DNA from: a virus
Virus record (IMG/VR): IMGVR_UViG_3300042540_001929
Location: 48,746-112,745 of that record
Direction: 5' to 3' (one strand)
Length of the DNA stretch: 64,000 bases
The notes beneath the pieces are model-generated. The model searched no databases and was not told where the DNA came from. It saw only the letters and a program-made list of their open reading frames with translations. Shown here one piece after another: positions 15,934 through 25,937 of the stretch (within the stretch, counting starts at the first letter, position 1; each line of letters opens with the position of its first letter). The translations under genes and the position numbers were made by a program.

Positions 15934-17898
15934 ATGTCCAAAAATAGTTCTTTTCAGGGAACAAACACACCTACCACAGGAAATACTTTTTCAATAGCAG
16001 ATCAAAAGCTAAATCCTATCTTAAAGGATTATTGGTTTGGTTCTAGAGAGGCATCTGCACAAGAAATTGCAAACGATCAAGTTTCAAGATGGTCGAATTT
16101 GGGATCCTCTAATCCAAATAAAGGTCCAACTGCTAGGTCTTTATTTTATAACGCTGCTAATCTATTTGGTCCAGATGCTAAATTTGGTCAATTTCTTTTT
16201 TATTCTTTTTCAAATAATTCAAACACTTTCCGGCAGGAATACTATCAATCAGAGCAAACCCAATTTAACTCTTCGATTTCTTCTATTTCATCAAAAAATC
16301 CTTCTGCTGGACAATTGGTTAGAGCCGCGAATGAGATAAGAGCTGCTATACTGCCTGGACAAATTGGGAGTACAACAAATACTGGAAACAATACTACAGG
16401 AAGCCCGGGAAAAATCATAGGAGGTGCATCTGCTCCATATTATTGGAGAGATTTTTTGTATTGTAAATACTATGGCACAATTCCTAATAATTACATGATT
16501 ACCCTAAGGAGATTCCCAGCTCCAATGAGAGATAATTTGAGCATACCCAGTCAATTAATACAAACCGATCTATACAAACAAAAAGGAGCCGGTATGCCAG
16601 TAGCCCAAGCGGTTACCTGGTGGGGAGGGCAGACTGGTAACACTTTAAATGATATTATTTCCTTTTCAACGGGTCTTGTATTCCAATCCAAAACCCAGGA
16701 AGAAATATTAAAGGTTGAAGGGTTTGATCAAGGTTTTTTTAAGACTGTGTTGGGTAGAGCTTTGGGAACCACTGCTGATCTAGCCGGCGCTTCACAACTA
16801 TTTGGTGCTTTAGGAGATTCTCTTTCCGTTTTAGTTTCTGCGTCTGACTCTGGAAGAGGAGCAGTAACTATTCCTAAAATAAATCAGGCTTTAAGGGATA
16901 AAATGCAAAACACTTCAAATGGTCCTCTGTCAGATTTTATTTTTAATCCAGTTGATACCGTAGATAAAACTTATTACCGAGGAAGAGGTTTAACTTTTAG
17001 TGGTGGACCCATTTATCTCAAATTCCACTACGAGTTAACTTCTGTTGGCCAGGTTAATACGAAAGCTGCTTTGGTTGATATAATTGGAAATTTGCTAGGT
17101 TTGGGAACCAACTATGGAAATTTTCTAACTCCTGATGTTAGATACGATAACGGATTTCCCGCTATAGGTTTTCCAGGTGGAGATCAAGGATTAAAAGCTT
17201 TTTACTCTGATCCCATTAAATGGGTTAAAACCACAATTAAATATCTAGCAGATCCAGATGGAACTACGATGGATGATCCTCAAGTTCGACAACTGAAAAA
17301 ATTTACTTCGGATCTACAAACTGCTACAAATCAGGTTCAAAGTATGCTTCAACAAATCGATTCCTCCGGGGGTGGAATTGAAAAATTGGCCAAAGAGATT
17401 GAAGGCCCGCTCGGAAACATTTTGGCTTATGCCTTGGCAGATGATTTAATTGCAAAATTCGTACCCCCTCTATCACTTAAAACTGGAGCTCCTGTTGGTG
17501 AATGGCATTTGGTTGTAGGTAATCCGATGAATCCTATAGCAATGATTGGAAATTTAATTTGTTCTAATTTAGATATAGAATTTGGTGAAGTATTAGGTCC
17601 GGATGATTTTCCCACTGAAATCATAGCCACATTCACATTAGAACATGGTAGAGATCGGGAAAGAGGTGAAATTGAATCTATGTTTAACCGTGGTGATGGA
17701 AGATTGTACCAATCTACTTTACCCACCTATTCCAACACCCAATCTACTGCCAGCACTGCACTGGTTGACGGTACCACAGTTCCTTATGATATCAATGATT
17801 CAACGTTGGCTAATCCTTACTTGTTTTTTTCTGATAACAATTTCACACCGGGTGCTGTTCAAAATAATTTCATAGACCCAAATAATCCTATCCCATAA
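15934..17898 (+). CDS. Virion structural protein, tail region
   Basis: This 654-residue protein opens a run of tail genes. It has a Ser/Asn/Thr-rich N-terminus, then a conserved-looking segment Y-W-R-D-F-L-Y-C-K-Y-Y-G-T-I-P-N-N-Y at about residues 169-186, and a C-terminal domain with V-G-E-W-H-L-V-V-G-N-P-M-N-P-I and L-G-P-D-D-F-P-T-E (about 521-562) ending in an E-S-M-F-N segment. The position before gp53-, gpD- and gp5-type genes indicates a tail or baseplate part. It is not recognisable as a sheath protein, and the exact role is unknown. Confidence 0.6.
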   Translation: MSKNSSFQGTNTPTTGNTFSIADQKLNPILKDYWFGSREASAQEIANDQVSRWSNLGSSNPNKGPTARSLFYNAANLFGPDAKFGQFLFYSFSNNSNTFRQEYYQSEQTQFNSSISSISSKNPSAGQLVRAANEIRAAILPGQIGSTTNTGNNTTGSPGKIIGGASAPYYWRDFLYCKYYGTIPNNYMITLRRFPAPMRDNLSIPSQLIQTDLYKQKGAGMPVAQAVTWWGGQTGNTLNDIISFSTGLVFQSKTQEEILKVEGFDQGFFKTVLGRALGTTADLAGASQLFGALGDSLSVLVSASDSGRGAVTIPKINQALRDKMQNTSNGPLSDFIFNPVDTVDKTYYRGRGLTFSGGPIYLKFHYELTSVGQVNTKAALVDIIGNLLGLGTNYGNFLTPDVRYDNGFPAIGFPGGDQGLKAFYSDPIKWVKTTIKYLADPDGTTMDDPQVRQLKKFTSDLQTATNQVQSMLQQIDSSGGGIEKLAKEIEGPLGNILAYALADDLIAKFVPPLSLKTGAPVGEWHLVVGNPMNPIAMIGNLICSNLDIEFGEVLGPDDFPTEIIATFTLEHGRDRERGEIESMFNRGDGRLYQSTLPTYSNTQSTASTALVDGTTVPYDINDSTLANPYLFFSDNNFTPGAVQNNFIDPNNPIP

Positions 17899-17901
17899 TT
17901 T

Positions 17902-18501
17902 ATGTTAAATATTGATACTTTATATCAGAACAAAAGTGTTTTTAATCCCAATAAGGATTTACAGAACAATGGTGTTGGGATTTGGGATTTAACCGCTGGG
18001 TCGATGGATTTTCGAAATATAAATCTGAAGATTAATCGTTACTTTTTGGTGAGAGAGGAATTTCAAATGAGACCAGATCAATTAGCTTTCCAGGCTTTTG
18101 GGGATCTTTCTTATACCGGATCTCTTATGAAAATCAACAACATTTCAAACCCATTTGCGTTGAAAGAAGGGAACTTGATTGTTATTCCTTTACAGGAAAG
18201 AATTGAAGCTTCTTTCGCTTTGAAACAAGCAACCTTGCTTCAGTCCAACACAACCAACAATCCAAATCAGCAATTTAGAGATGTTCAAGAACAGAAGAAA
18301 TTTAAGATTTCTAATTCAAGACAGAAATTTTTAGAACAAAGGGGTAAAGCCAAAAATGCACCCGATCAAATTTTGCCACCGAATGTTACCCAGCCTGGAG
18401 AAAGACAAACAGTTAGAACTAATGTTGTTATTGGATTGGCCCCAGATGTTAGTAACGCTCCAGCTAATCCTGCAGGTAATTTTAACTCCATCCCCAACTA
18501 A
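17902..18501 (+). CDS. Baseplate protein with LysM-like segment, gp53-type
   Basis: This 199-residue protein has a central segment (residues about 55-95) with the pattern D-Q-L-A-F-Q-A-F-G-D-L, then I-N-N-I-S-N-P-F-A-L-K-E-G and I-V-I-P. That is the LysM-like arrangement found in phage tail assembly proteins and in the gp53 baseplate wedge protein. The C-terminal third is polar and Asn/Pro/Gln-rich. It lies between a tail structural gene and the hub gene with gaps of 2-3 nt. The baseplate role is from position and the LysM-like pattern. Confidence 0.55.
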   Translation: MLNIDTLYQNKSVFNPNKDLQNNGVGIWDLTAGSMDFRNINLKINRYFLVREEFQMRPDQLAFQAFGDLSYTGSLMKINNISNPFALKEGNLIVIPLQERIEASFALKQATLLQSNTTNNPNQQFRDVQEQKKFKISNSRQKFLEQRGKAKNAPDQILPPNVTQPGERQTVRTNVVIGLAPDVSNAPANPAGNFNSIPN

Positions 18502-18503
18502 AT

Positions 18504-20006
18504 ATGGCGGCCGATCAAATCATCATTAATAATGTTGCCAGAACCAGTATTCAGCTGGATCAGTTGGCTGTTCCGAATAGAACCGGAGGAGACAACCAAG
18601 GTTTAGATGACGCCTTAATGGACGCCGATGATAAATCTTTCGGCGGATATAAACCTGTTGTTTTTATTAATGGTTATTTTGTAGACAAATATTTATCTCA
18701 TTTAGAATTGGACATGTCTGGTTTTTTGCCAGAAATAAGATTCCAATTTTCTATGGAAAATCCCATGTTCCTCAGTGTTAATTATCCTAAAGATGGTGAT
18801 ATTGTATCTGTTTATTTTCGAAGCTGGGTTTCAGTTTATCGACCTTTGAGAATGGACTTTAATATCTTAACCGTTAAATCCGGCGTTTCTGGTAATTCGG
18901 AAGGCAATGGAATTACATTTAATATTTTGGGTGAATGTCGAATCCCTGCTTTATATAATGAGGTATCTAAGGCTTTTAGAAATTCCACTTCTTATGATGT
19001 CTTATTTCAAGTTTCTCAAGATTTAGATTTAGGATTTTCTACGAATGAAACGGAAGTAATAGATAACATGACGTGGATTTGTCCTAATATGTCATACTAT
19101 GATTTTATCCGGGAGGTTGTATCAAGGTCTTACAAAGATGATAGAAGTTTTTTTACGTCTTTCATAGATTGTTATTATAATCTCAATTTTGTAAATCTAA
19201 ACAACCAAATTTCGACATCTGATGTTGTACAGGAATGTCGGGTTGTTAGGGGTTCTGCTACCGGAACATCAGACGATACTGCTTTCCCGAAAAGTGAATT
19301 ATCAGAGCAACAGATTCCTTTGGTTCTTAGTAATGAAAAAGGAAATAGCGATTTGCCAACCTATATACAGGGTTATACTTTGATTTCGAATGCAGGAAAC
19401 ATCACCAACCATCAAGGATACATCCACGAAGTACAATTTTGGGATGAGGGCCTGGTCACGGAAAATGAAATTGAAAAGTACATAAGGTACACAGTTGAAA
19501 CAATAACAACAGAGAGCGTAGGTGAGAACATGATCCTACAAAGGGGCAGGGCAAAAGAAAAATTATACCAAAGAGAATTCCGAAAAAATTGGTATGGGAT
19601 TTTAAATAATTTCCAGGATGGTGGAGTACATGAAAATTTTATTCAGGCACTAGTTCAAAATGAAATTAACAATGATGATATAAGGAAATTCACATTGAGA
19701 GTTGAAACCGCTTCTTATTATGGTGGAATATACAGGGGAATGGCCATTCCTGTTTTTATCTACGTAAATGATCAAGGGAAAAGAAAAGAAAATACAGGAT
19801 CAAACAACAACCAAAATCCAGAGCAGGACATTAATCCAGTCTTAGATCGATTTCTTTCTGGTATTTACATTGTTATGGGAATTAAGGTTAATTATGAATC
19901 TTATAGAGGAATTTACATGCAACTTGATTTATGTAAGAGAGAATGGATTTTAAATAGTGCAGGTCAATTCCCCAAAACATTCCCAATAAATCTTATTACT
20001 GGATAA
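18504..20006 (+). CDS. Baseplate hub protein, gpD/gp27-type
   Basis: This 500-residue protein resembles hub proteins of contractile tails. After a polar N-terminus it has a beta domain (F-I-N-G-Y-F-V-D-K-Y, residues 52-61) and the typical hub segment T-S-Y-D-V-L-F-Q-V-S-Q-D-L-D-L-G-F, W-I-C-P-N-M-S-Y-Y-D-F-I-R-E-V-V (about residues 167-210), in which a short-helix region precedes the second beta barrel. The gp5-type spike gene follows two genes later, in keeping with hub-spike assembly. Family assignment is by pattern and order. Confidence 0.65.
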   Translation: MAADQIIINNVARTSIQLDQLAVPNRTGGDNQGLDDALMDADDKSFGGYKPVVFINGYFVDKYLSHLELDMSGFLPEIRFQFSMENPMFLSVNYPKDGDIVSVYFRSWVSVYRPLRMDFNILTVKSGVSGNSEGNGITFNILGECRIPALYNEVSKAFRNSTSYDVLFQVSQDLDLGFSTNETEVIDNMTWICPNMSYYDFIREVVSRSYKDDRSFFTSFIDCYYNLNFVNLNNQISTSDVVQECRVVRGSATGTSDDTAFPKSELSEQQIPLVLSNEKGNSDLPTYIQGYTLISNAGNITNHQGYIHEVQFWDEGLVTENEIEKYIRYTVETITTESVGENMILQRGRAKEKLYQREFRKNWYGILNNFQDGGVHENFIQALVQNEINNDDIRKFTLRVETASYYGGIYRGMAIPVFIYVNDQGKRKENTGSNNNQNPEQDINPVLDRFLSGIYIVMGIKVNYESYRGIYMQLDLCKREWILNSAGQFPKTFPINLITG

Positions 20007-20014
20007 ATACAATC

Positions 20015-22375
20015 ATGGGAATCCAGGCTACAGACAGAAACAGAAATTTGTTCCTGAAGGGATTTAGACTTTCAGATCAGGGCAAAAATGAAGATCCTAC
20101 TTATTTGGGATTCAAGTTTGTCTTTGATTTTGGAGTATTGCCAATCAATCCAGATTACGGTTGGGCACCTAGTCCTTTACTGAGAATCCCTAATTATACT
20201 GCCGGAAATGGAGCTGGTATGGCTTCTGGACTTGAAAATCCATTTGGGCAAGATGCCTACAATCTAGGTGGTCCAATCTACTATTCCACCTTCAATTATT
20301 TGTTGGAAAGAGAAGGGGGTTTCTTGGTCGGTTCTAATCAAACCAAAAGAGCTAATGCTTTGCGTCAATTTCAAGTTTTATTGGCTAACATCAACAACAA
20401 TTCGCCTTGGTTTTTTCAATCCATTGATGGTCTTGATAAGTTAGAGAAAATTGCCAGAACAGGGTTTCAAGACGAAGCAGGATTTGACAATTTCAATCCT
20501 CAAAAAACCGATGGAAAAACTTTAACGATCAACTGTTTGGAATCCCTAAATCTAAGAATTTCTGCATTGGCCGATTTGTATGAAACAGCCATGTTCGATG
20601 CTGACAATATGAGATGGTTAGTTCCTAGAAATCTAAGAAAATTCACGATGTACATTTTCGTGACGGAGATTCGCAATTTTTTTAAAACCTCAAGATTGAC
20701 CGGATCATCAACAGTTCTAGCTTCTTTGGATAATTTGACGAATGTTCTCACAACTAATCGAAATCCTGGTTCTAATATTCAAAATTTAGGAATAGACGAT
20801 CCCATCGAAAATTTATCAGGGAATCCAGGAAACTCTTTCACCTCTTTTGCATCAAACGTTTTTGGTCAATCTGGATTGCAAAATGATGTTCAGGCTTTTC
20901 GTAATCAGCAGGACCAAAGTGGCATAAAACCTGTTTTTATTTACGAGTGCCATCAGTGTGAATTTGATTTCAGTTCCAGTACACCTTTGGCTTCATCTAT
21001 AGACATGGGAAGCTCTTCGGCAGATTCTTTAATGGCAAAACAAAGTTTCAAGATTCACGTGGGAAAGGTTAGAATGAAGAATCAATATCCCAATATTAGA
21101 AACGACAAAAAACCTTTGATCCTGGCTGATGGTGCCTATCAAGATCGAACCTCGGTCCAAACTGCTGCTTTAACGTTGGAAACAATTGCCAGCCAAGCTA
21201 ATGAATTGATTACAAATTTCACTTCGGCAGCAATTAACGATCTGGTGAATGAAGGAATTAATCAATTTGTGAATCCCGCTTTAAGTGGATTAAACCAATC
21301 TTTACTTGGAAACATTTATTCTTTTAATCCTTCACAAATTGGCCGATTGGTTACACCCAATGGATTTAATTTCAACGATGCCCAGAATTTTCTCAATGGG
21401 GCGGCATCAACCGGAATTGATAATATCTTTAAGGGTAATTTACCTAACCCACAAAAGGTTGGCCTCGGTGGACCTCCGGAACGAGCATATCCACCGATTT
21501 CTCCCCCACAAGATGTTTATCCTAGAGTTCCTGGCACCGATTTAGGAACACCTTCTAGAGTTTATCCACCCCCGGGAGGAGACGTTTATAATTCTGTCCC
21601 TGGATCTGATTTAGGTGTACCAGACAGAGTATATCCGATCCCTACCGGAGATGCTTATAACAACGTTCCTGGTTCAGATTTGGGTGTACCCGATAGGGTT
21701 TATCCAAATCCAGTAGGGGATGTTTATACAGATGTTCCGGGCTCAGATTTGGGTGTACCAGATAGGGTTTATCCAAATCCAGTGGGTGATGTTTATGCCG
21801 ATGTTCCTGGATCTGATTTAGGTGTCCCCGACAGGGTATATACACCTCCAGGTGGAGATGTGTATGACAACGTACCAGGTTCAGATCTGGGATCTCCCGA
21901 TCGGGTGTACCCGCCACCGGGCGGGGACGTGTACACGGATGTGCCCGGGAGAGATCTGGGTGTACCAGATAGGGTTTATCCCACAGATCCTATTGGAGAC
22001 ATTTATTCTGGGGTACCTGGACCTGATTTGGACGTTCCAGATAGAGTGTATCCTATTACAAGTGATGATGTTTATACCGATACTATTTTTCCAAACACAC
22101 TTCCTAGAGAACAAGTTTATACTCCTAGTACTTTGTCAAATGTGGCCGGAGAGCTAAGATCTGTAGAAAATTCTTTTACCCAACCTCCTGGATCTGTCTA
22201 TCAGGCTTCCCCACCCCGGCCAATGCAAGGGGGACTGGGTGATGTATATCCGCCTACGGTTGGAGATTTTATTGTAGAACCCCCTCTGAACTTAGGCAAC
22301 ATGAAACCTTCTACTAAATTCAATCCTAGTTTAGGTAAGTTCAATCCTACTGAAGAGATAGAAGACGAACAGTAA
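20015..22375 (+). CDS. Tail or baseplate protein with 23-residue Pro/Asp repeats
   Basis: This 786-residue protein has an N-terminal structural domain (residues 1-350) including S-L-N-L-R-I-S-A-L-A-D-L-Y-E-T-A and N-L-R-K-F-T-M-Y-I-F-V, a pattern compatible with tail-tube-junction proteins such as gp48/gp54. From residue 499 to 683 it carries eight tandem 23-24-residue units of the form G-D-V-Y-x-x-V-P-G-S-D-L-G-V-P-D-R-V-Y-P-x-P-x plus a degenerate ninth. The repeats lack hydrophobic core residues and are likely extended. The stop overlaps the spike gene's ATG (TAATG), so the two products are coupled. The repeat function is unknown; a flexible ruler or ligand is possible. Confidence 0.6.
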   Translation: MGIQATDRNRNLFLKGFRLSDQGKNEDPTYLGFKFVFDFGVLPINPDYGWAPSPLLRIPNYTAGNGAGMASGLENPFGQDAYNLGGPIYYSTFNYLLEREGGFLVGSNQTKRANALRQFQVLLANINNNSPWFFQSIDGLDKLEKIARTGFQDEAGFDNFNPQKTDGKTLTINCLESLNLRISALADLYETAMFDADNMRWLVPRNLRKFTMYIFVTEIRNFFKTSRLTGSSTVLASLDNLTNVLTTNRNPGSNIQNLGIDDPIENLSGNPGNSFTSFASNVFGQSGLQNDVQAFRNQQDQSGIKPVFIYECHQCEFDFSSSTPLASSIDMGSSSADSLMAKQSFKIHVGKVRMKNQYPNIRNDKKPLILADGAYQDRTSVQTAALTLETIASQANELITNFTSAAINDLVNEGINQFVNPALSGLNQSLLGNIYSFNPSQIGRLVTPNGFNFNDAQNFLNGAASTGIDNIFKGNLPNPQKVGLGGPPERAYPPISPPQDVYPRVPGTDLGTPSRVYPPPGGDVYNSVPGSDLGVPDRVYPIPTGDAYNNVPGSDLGVPDRVYPNPVGDVYTDVPGSDLGVPDRVYPNPVGDVYADVPGSDLGVPDRVYTPPGGDVYDNVPGSDLGSPDRVYPPPGGDVYTDVPGRDLGVPDRVYPTDPIGDIYSGVPGPDLDVPDRVYPITSDDVYTDTIFPNTLPREQVYTPSTLSNVAGELRSVENSFTQPPGSVYQASPPRPMQGGLGDVYPPTVGDFIVEPPLNLGNMKPSTKFNPSLGKFNPTEEIEDEQ
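21509..22063 (+). repeat. Eight 69-72-bp coding repeats
   Basis: Eight units encode the GDVY-VPGSDLGVPDRVYP repeat, with unit starts at 21509, 21578, 21647, 21716, 21785, 21854, 21923 (72 bp) and 21995. Protein identity is high but the DNA differs; positions 21901-21960 have 42 G/C of 60 compared with 26 of 60 at 21721-21780. Confidence 0.9.
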
Positions 22376-23043
22376 TGGCAAATCCTCGATTTTATTTAGG
22401 GCAGGTCGTAGACATTAACGATCCCAGAAAATCCGGTCGAGCACGGATTAGAGTTTTTGGACTTTTTGATGGACTAGACCACGAAGATATTCCATGGGCT
22501 AGTCAAATAAGTGGACTTTCTTTCGGAAAGGGCGGATCTGGAACAATCTCCATCCCTAAGTTGGGTGCCATAGTTGTGGTTCAGTTTGATGGACAGAATT
22601 ACTATAAAATGAACTATTATGGTGAGAAGGACTATGCCCAAGACATGTTGGCAGAGATAGCCGATTCCTACGAGGGAGCACAGGTTATCGTGTATGACAC
22701 AGAAGCTGAACCTGGACCGTTGACTTTATTTTACACGAAAAAGAAAGGAGCTGTATTCTCTTTAGGAGATGCAAAGATCCAGTTTGATACACAAGACGGA
22801 GGTCAGCTCAGAGTTATTATTGAGATGGGCCAGGATCAAATCCGGATGGAAAATAACAAAGTAATCATTAACTCTAATAACATCGAGTTGGGAGAAGCTG
22901 CTATTGAGGCAGTCATTAAAGGAAACACTTTCCAAACCTATTTTAATTCCCATACTCATGTTGGTAATTTGGGTGCACCCACTTCACCTCCTGTCGTTCC
23001 ATCTACTCCCAATCATTTGTCTACTGTGAGTAAAACTAGATAA
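22375..23043 (+). CDS. Baseplate spike, gp5/VgrG-like OB-fold protein
   Basis: This 222-residue protein starts with the OB-fold signature of gp5/VgrG spikes: G-Q-V-V-D-I-N-D-P-R-K-S-G-R-A-R-I-R-V-F-G (residues 9-29) and D-I-P-W-A (39-43). Beta-prism-like strands follow (residues 125-185). It ends with F-N-S-H-T-H-V-G-N and a Pro/Ser-rich tail, often seen at spike tips or PAAR-docking ends. It lacks the lysozyme domain of T4 gp5 and is much shorter. ATG 22375 overlaps the preceding stop. It is expected to cap the tail tube and puncture the outer membrane. Confidence 0.85.
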   Translation: MANPRFYLGQVVDINDPRKSGRARIRVFGLFDGLDHEDIPWASQISGLSFGKGGSGTISIPKLGAIVVVQFDGQNYYKMNYYGEKDYAQDMLAEIADSYEGAQVIVYDTEAEPGPLTLFYTKKKGAVFSLGDAKIQFDTQDGGQLRVIIEMGQDQIRMENNKVIINSNNIELGEAAIEAVIKGNTFQTYFNSHTHVGNLGAPTSPPVVPSTPNHLSTVSKTR

Positions 23044-23045
23044 GC

Positions 23046-25871
23046 ATGTCAATAATTCCTAAGTGTTTAACTGATGATCAGATTGATAATTTCGTAAATA
23101 ATGTTAATAAAACATCTGACGAAATTTTAGGTGAAAGTAAATTTAAAATTCCCAACCCGGCATTACCTGGCCTTGGCTTATTGGTTAAGTTACAAATCAA
23201 AATTTTTGAAAAATCTATTTTGGTGAATTTTCTTCCAATTATAAAAGGGAAACAAATTTTAACAGAAGCTTTCACTAAATTGAGAGTTTTAAAATTCATC
23301 AGGGAAAGGACTGAAGAAGTTGCAGAATTGTTACGAAATCCAATACAAACACTTTTAAACCAAGCGGTAAATATTCCTTTAGCACAAGATTTTCCGTTTC
23401 CAGTTGCCTTGCTTTTTGGAATTAGAACTTCTAGTGGAGATATACAGAATCTAATAAGTGACATAAACACAGTAGGTAACGATGTTCAATCTGTTAATAC
23501 ATTGTTAAACTACAAAATAGAATTTGATTCTATTTTGGATCCACCCCCAGGATTGATCACCTCTCCTGATAGATCACCAGATAATCTTCAACAAATGAAA
23601 GTTAATTTCACGAGTGAATCTGGCGAAAGGGATTCTCCTTTGTTATTTCTAAAACCTGGTGATTATTTTTCACTTGATTTTGAAAACTTTACCAATACAT
23701 ATCAAGTTTCAGAAATTGAAATACAAACTAATTTCATCCAATTATTTTTTCAGCTTCAGGCAACTTCTTCTCCTTCTTTCGTATCACAACAAGAAAAAGT
23801 TTTCGTTCCTGGATTCTCCTCCGTTTCTCTCAGAATTTCTAGAAAAATTTCATTAAGACAATTCCTGAATGAACAGGGAAAATTAATAATTCCTCTTACG
23901 GCATTTGGTATTAGTTTACCTATATCCTTAGAATTGGGAAATTTCGATAGATTGAGCGAAACGAATCCAACTTACAAATTTGTTAAGAAATTAGAGGCGG
24001 AAACCAATTTGGATTTCTCAAAAGTTCTTAGTGATATGATCGATGGAATTTTCCCAGTTATCGATTGGGAAGAAATACAAAAGGATCCCAGATTTAGAAG
24101 TTCACAAGAGGACTCCAAGTTAGAAATGATAAACCTGGCTCGTTTAATCCAAATCGGAACGGATAATCCTTTGTTTATGATTCGAATGATTTTGAATTAT
24201 CTGAAGTTACTGTTGCTACCAATAGAGGTCGTTGTTTCTGTATTTAAAACAATACTTTCTCAAATAAGTAACCCAATTTCTTTAATCAGAATTATTTTTC
24301 TAATTATTTCTAATCCTTTGAGATTTTTATGTGACATTATTTCAGATGCTTTTTTGAAATTCCTGAGGGTATATTTAGAACCTCCTTTAGCTCCTTTGAT
24401 TCAGTGGAATGAGCTAGTTCAAGATCCTGTTGATAGAGGAAGAGGTTTAAAACCTTTGTTTTCTGATTTGATTTGTGGAAGATTTAAAAACAAGTTGGCA
24501 AATTACAATCCAGATTCTAATTTTTTCGTTCAAGAATCAGCCAAATTAAAAATCCCACCAGGAGAAAATCCAATTGTTCAATTAAGTTATAATTTGACAC
24601 AGAATCCCATTCCAGATCTAGGAGAAGTAAGTTTGCAATCACCAATCTTAAGTCAAAATACATCGATGAGATTTAGCACAATTACTGACACTGTCGAAAA
24701 CGGTCTTGCCTATTTGACTTCCCTAGGGATTGGTGACACCTTTTATCTTAGCTCTAATGGCCAATTTCAAAATTTTAGGGTTTCAGGAAAAAATCTAATT
24801 GAAAATAACAACCAAACTTATTTTGAATATTTAGTACAACCGGTGAATGTAACCGAAGTTTATGCCACCCAAGAAAATCAACAGCTCCAATCCGCCTTCA
24901 ACGGTATTGTTTCGGATCAATTTAAAGCATCAATCAGTGTAAACAATCCAAATAAAACTTTTTTGTTTATTTTAGAGCGTTACTTGCCAATGAAGGCCAT
25001 AGCCGCCTGGGAAAGCATAAAGGGAATTTTTTCTATTACAGTGGCTCTTGCCTCCGAAATACCTTCTCTTATTCCTTTATGTTTTAAATGTATATTTTCT
25101 GGAAATAGAAATACTCAACAAACCCCATCTTCTCTGACACAAGAGGGTTCTTCGGATTTTCTTCAAGGTTTTATTTCTTCTTTGGACATTGAATTAGACC
25201 CAGATAGAAGAAATTTTGGTGAGTATAAATCCGGGGAAGGAAGAGAAGCCTCAGAAGAATTCTTTCGGGAAATTCAATTAAAAGAAATTAATCCAGGAAG
25301 TCCAGGAGGGTCTGAAAAAACACCCAACACGGAAGGGGGAATTCAAGAAGTGTTTTTGGATTTACAAAAAGCAAGGCAAGCAGAGGGAAAATCAACTCGT
25401 GTTTACAGATCAAATCTTCCTGTCGAATTTCAATCTAATTTCAGATGGGATTCTTTAACACTGAACCAAATAGGAGAAAATCTGAAAGTTTTGTCTAGAG
25501 TTGCATATGAGCTTTCCTTTAGGGCTACAAGTAGTAGTCAAGAAAACTCAAATACTATCATAGATTTCTTAGCTAGTCTAAATCCTCTTACTTCTATTGC
25601 AAATGATATCAGAAATGAAAGTCAAAATGAATTGGTAAACAAATCTATTCCTATTACAGTTTGGGCTTTAACGGAGAACGGCGAAAGCGAATTCAAGATA
25701 ATTAACAATGGACCACTGTACCAATCCTTTTTGGATTATTCTTTTTTTACAAAATACGATCCAGAAATTGAAACCACGGAATTTAGATTTAAAGCTAGTC
25801 AAGTGAGATACTATGTTAATTTTAATTTCAGATTTGCTAAAGATATTTTGCTTCCTGCTTTGAGAGACTAG
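23046..25871 (+). CDS. Large tail-region protein with hydrophobic core segment
   Basis: This 941-residue protein follows the spike gene by 2 nt. It has amphipathic helices early on (residues 35-110) and a notable hydrophobic region at about 373-440, with runs such as L-N-Y-L-K-L-L-L-L-P-I-E-V-V-V and I-R-I-I-F-L-I-I-S that could span a membrane. The second half is beta-rich with polar stretches. Tape-measure proteins often carry such segments, but this one is short of long coiled coil and its position next to the spike would also suit a hub or injected protein. No family was recognised. Confidence 0.5.
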   Translation: MSIIPKCLTDDQIDNFVNNVNKTSDEILGESKFKIPNPALPGLGLLVKLQIKIFEKSILVNFLPIIKGKQILTEAFTKLRVLKFIRERTEEVAELLRNPIQTLLNQAVNIPLAQDFPFPVALLFGIRTSSGDIQNLISDINTVGNDVQSVNTLLNYKIEFDSILDPPPGLITSPDRSPDNLQQMKVNFTSESGERDSPLLFLKPGDYFSLDFENFTNTYQVSEIEIQTNFIQLFFQLQATSSPSFVSQQEKVFVPGFSSVSLRISRKISLRQFLNEQGKLIIPLTAFGISLPISLELGNFDRLSETNPTYKFVKKLEAETNLDFSKVLSDMIDGIFPVIDWEEIQKDPRFRSSQEDSKLEMINLARLIQIGTDNPLFMIRMILNYLKLLLLPIEVVVSVFKTILSQISNPISLIRIIFLIISNPLRFLCDIISDAFLKFLRVYLEPPLAPLIQWNELVQDPVDRGRGLKPLFSDLICGRFKNKLANYNPDSNFFVQESAKLKIPPGENPIVQLSYNLTQNPIPDLGEVSLQSPILSQNTSMRFSTITDTVENGLAYLTSLGIGDTFYLSSNGQFQNFRVSGKNLIENNNQTYFEYLVQPVNVTEVYATQENQQLQSAFNGIVSDQFKASISVNNPNKTFLFILERYLPMKAIAAWESIKGIFSITVALASEIPSLIPLCFKCIFSGNRNTQQTPSSLTQEGSSDFLQGFISSLDIELDPDRRNFGEYKSGEGREASEEFFREIQLKEINPGSPGGSEKTPNTEGGIQEVFLDLQKARQAEGKSTRVYRSNLPVEFQSNFRWDSLTLNQIGENLKVLSRVAYELSFRATSSSQENSNTIIDFLASLNPLTSIANDIRNESQNELVNKSIPITVWALTENGESEFKIINNGPLYQSFLDYSFFTKYDPEIETTEFRFKASQVRYYVNFNFRFAKDILLPALRD

Positions 25872-25905
25872 CATACAATCGAAGTTTGAATCTTGGTTTT
25901 AAAAA

Positions 25906-25913
25906 GATATATA
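25906..25913 (+). promoter_or_regulatory. Candidate late promoter, GATATATA
   Basis: GATATATAG lies 24 nt before ATG 25938 in the gap after the tail block; it would drive the S1/amidoligase operon. Confidence 0.6.
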
Positions 25914-25937
25914 GATGGTCTTTTTAAACCAAAAAAA

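Noticed and set aside
15934-17898. Tail sheath protein
   Set aside because: Length fits, but no sheath motif is visible and the C-terminal pattern differs; left as unassigned tail protein.
21642-22157. Overlapping frames on both strands across the 23-residue repeats
   Set aside because: All are by-products of the repeat period; only the frame of the 20015 gene fits the flanking domains.
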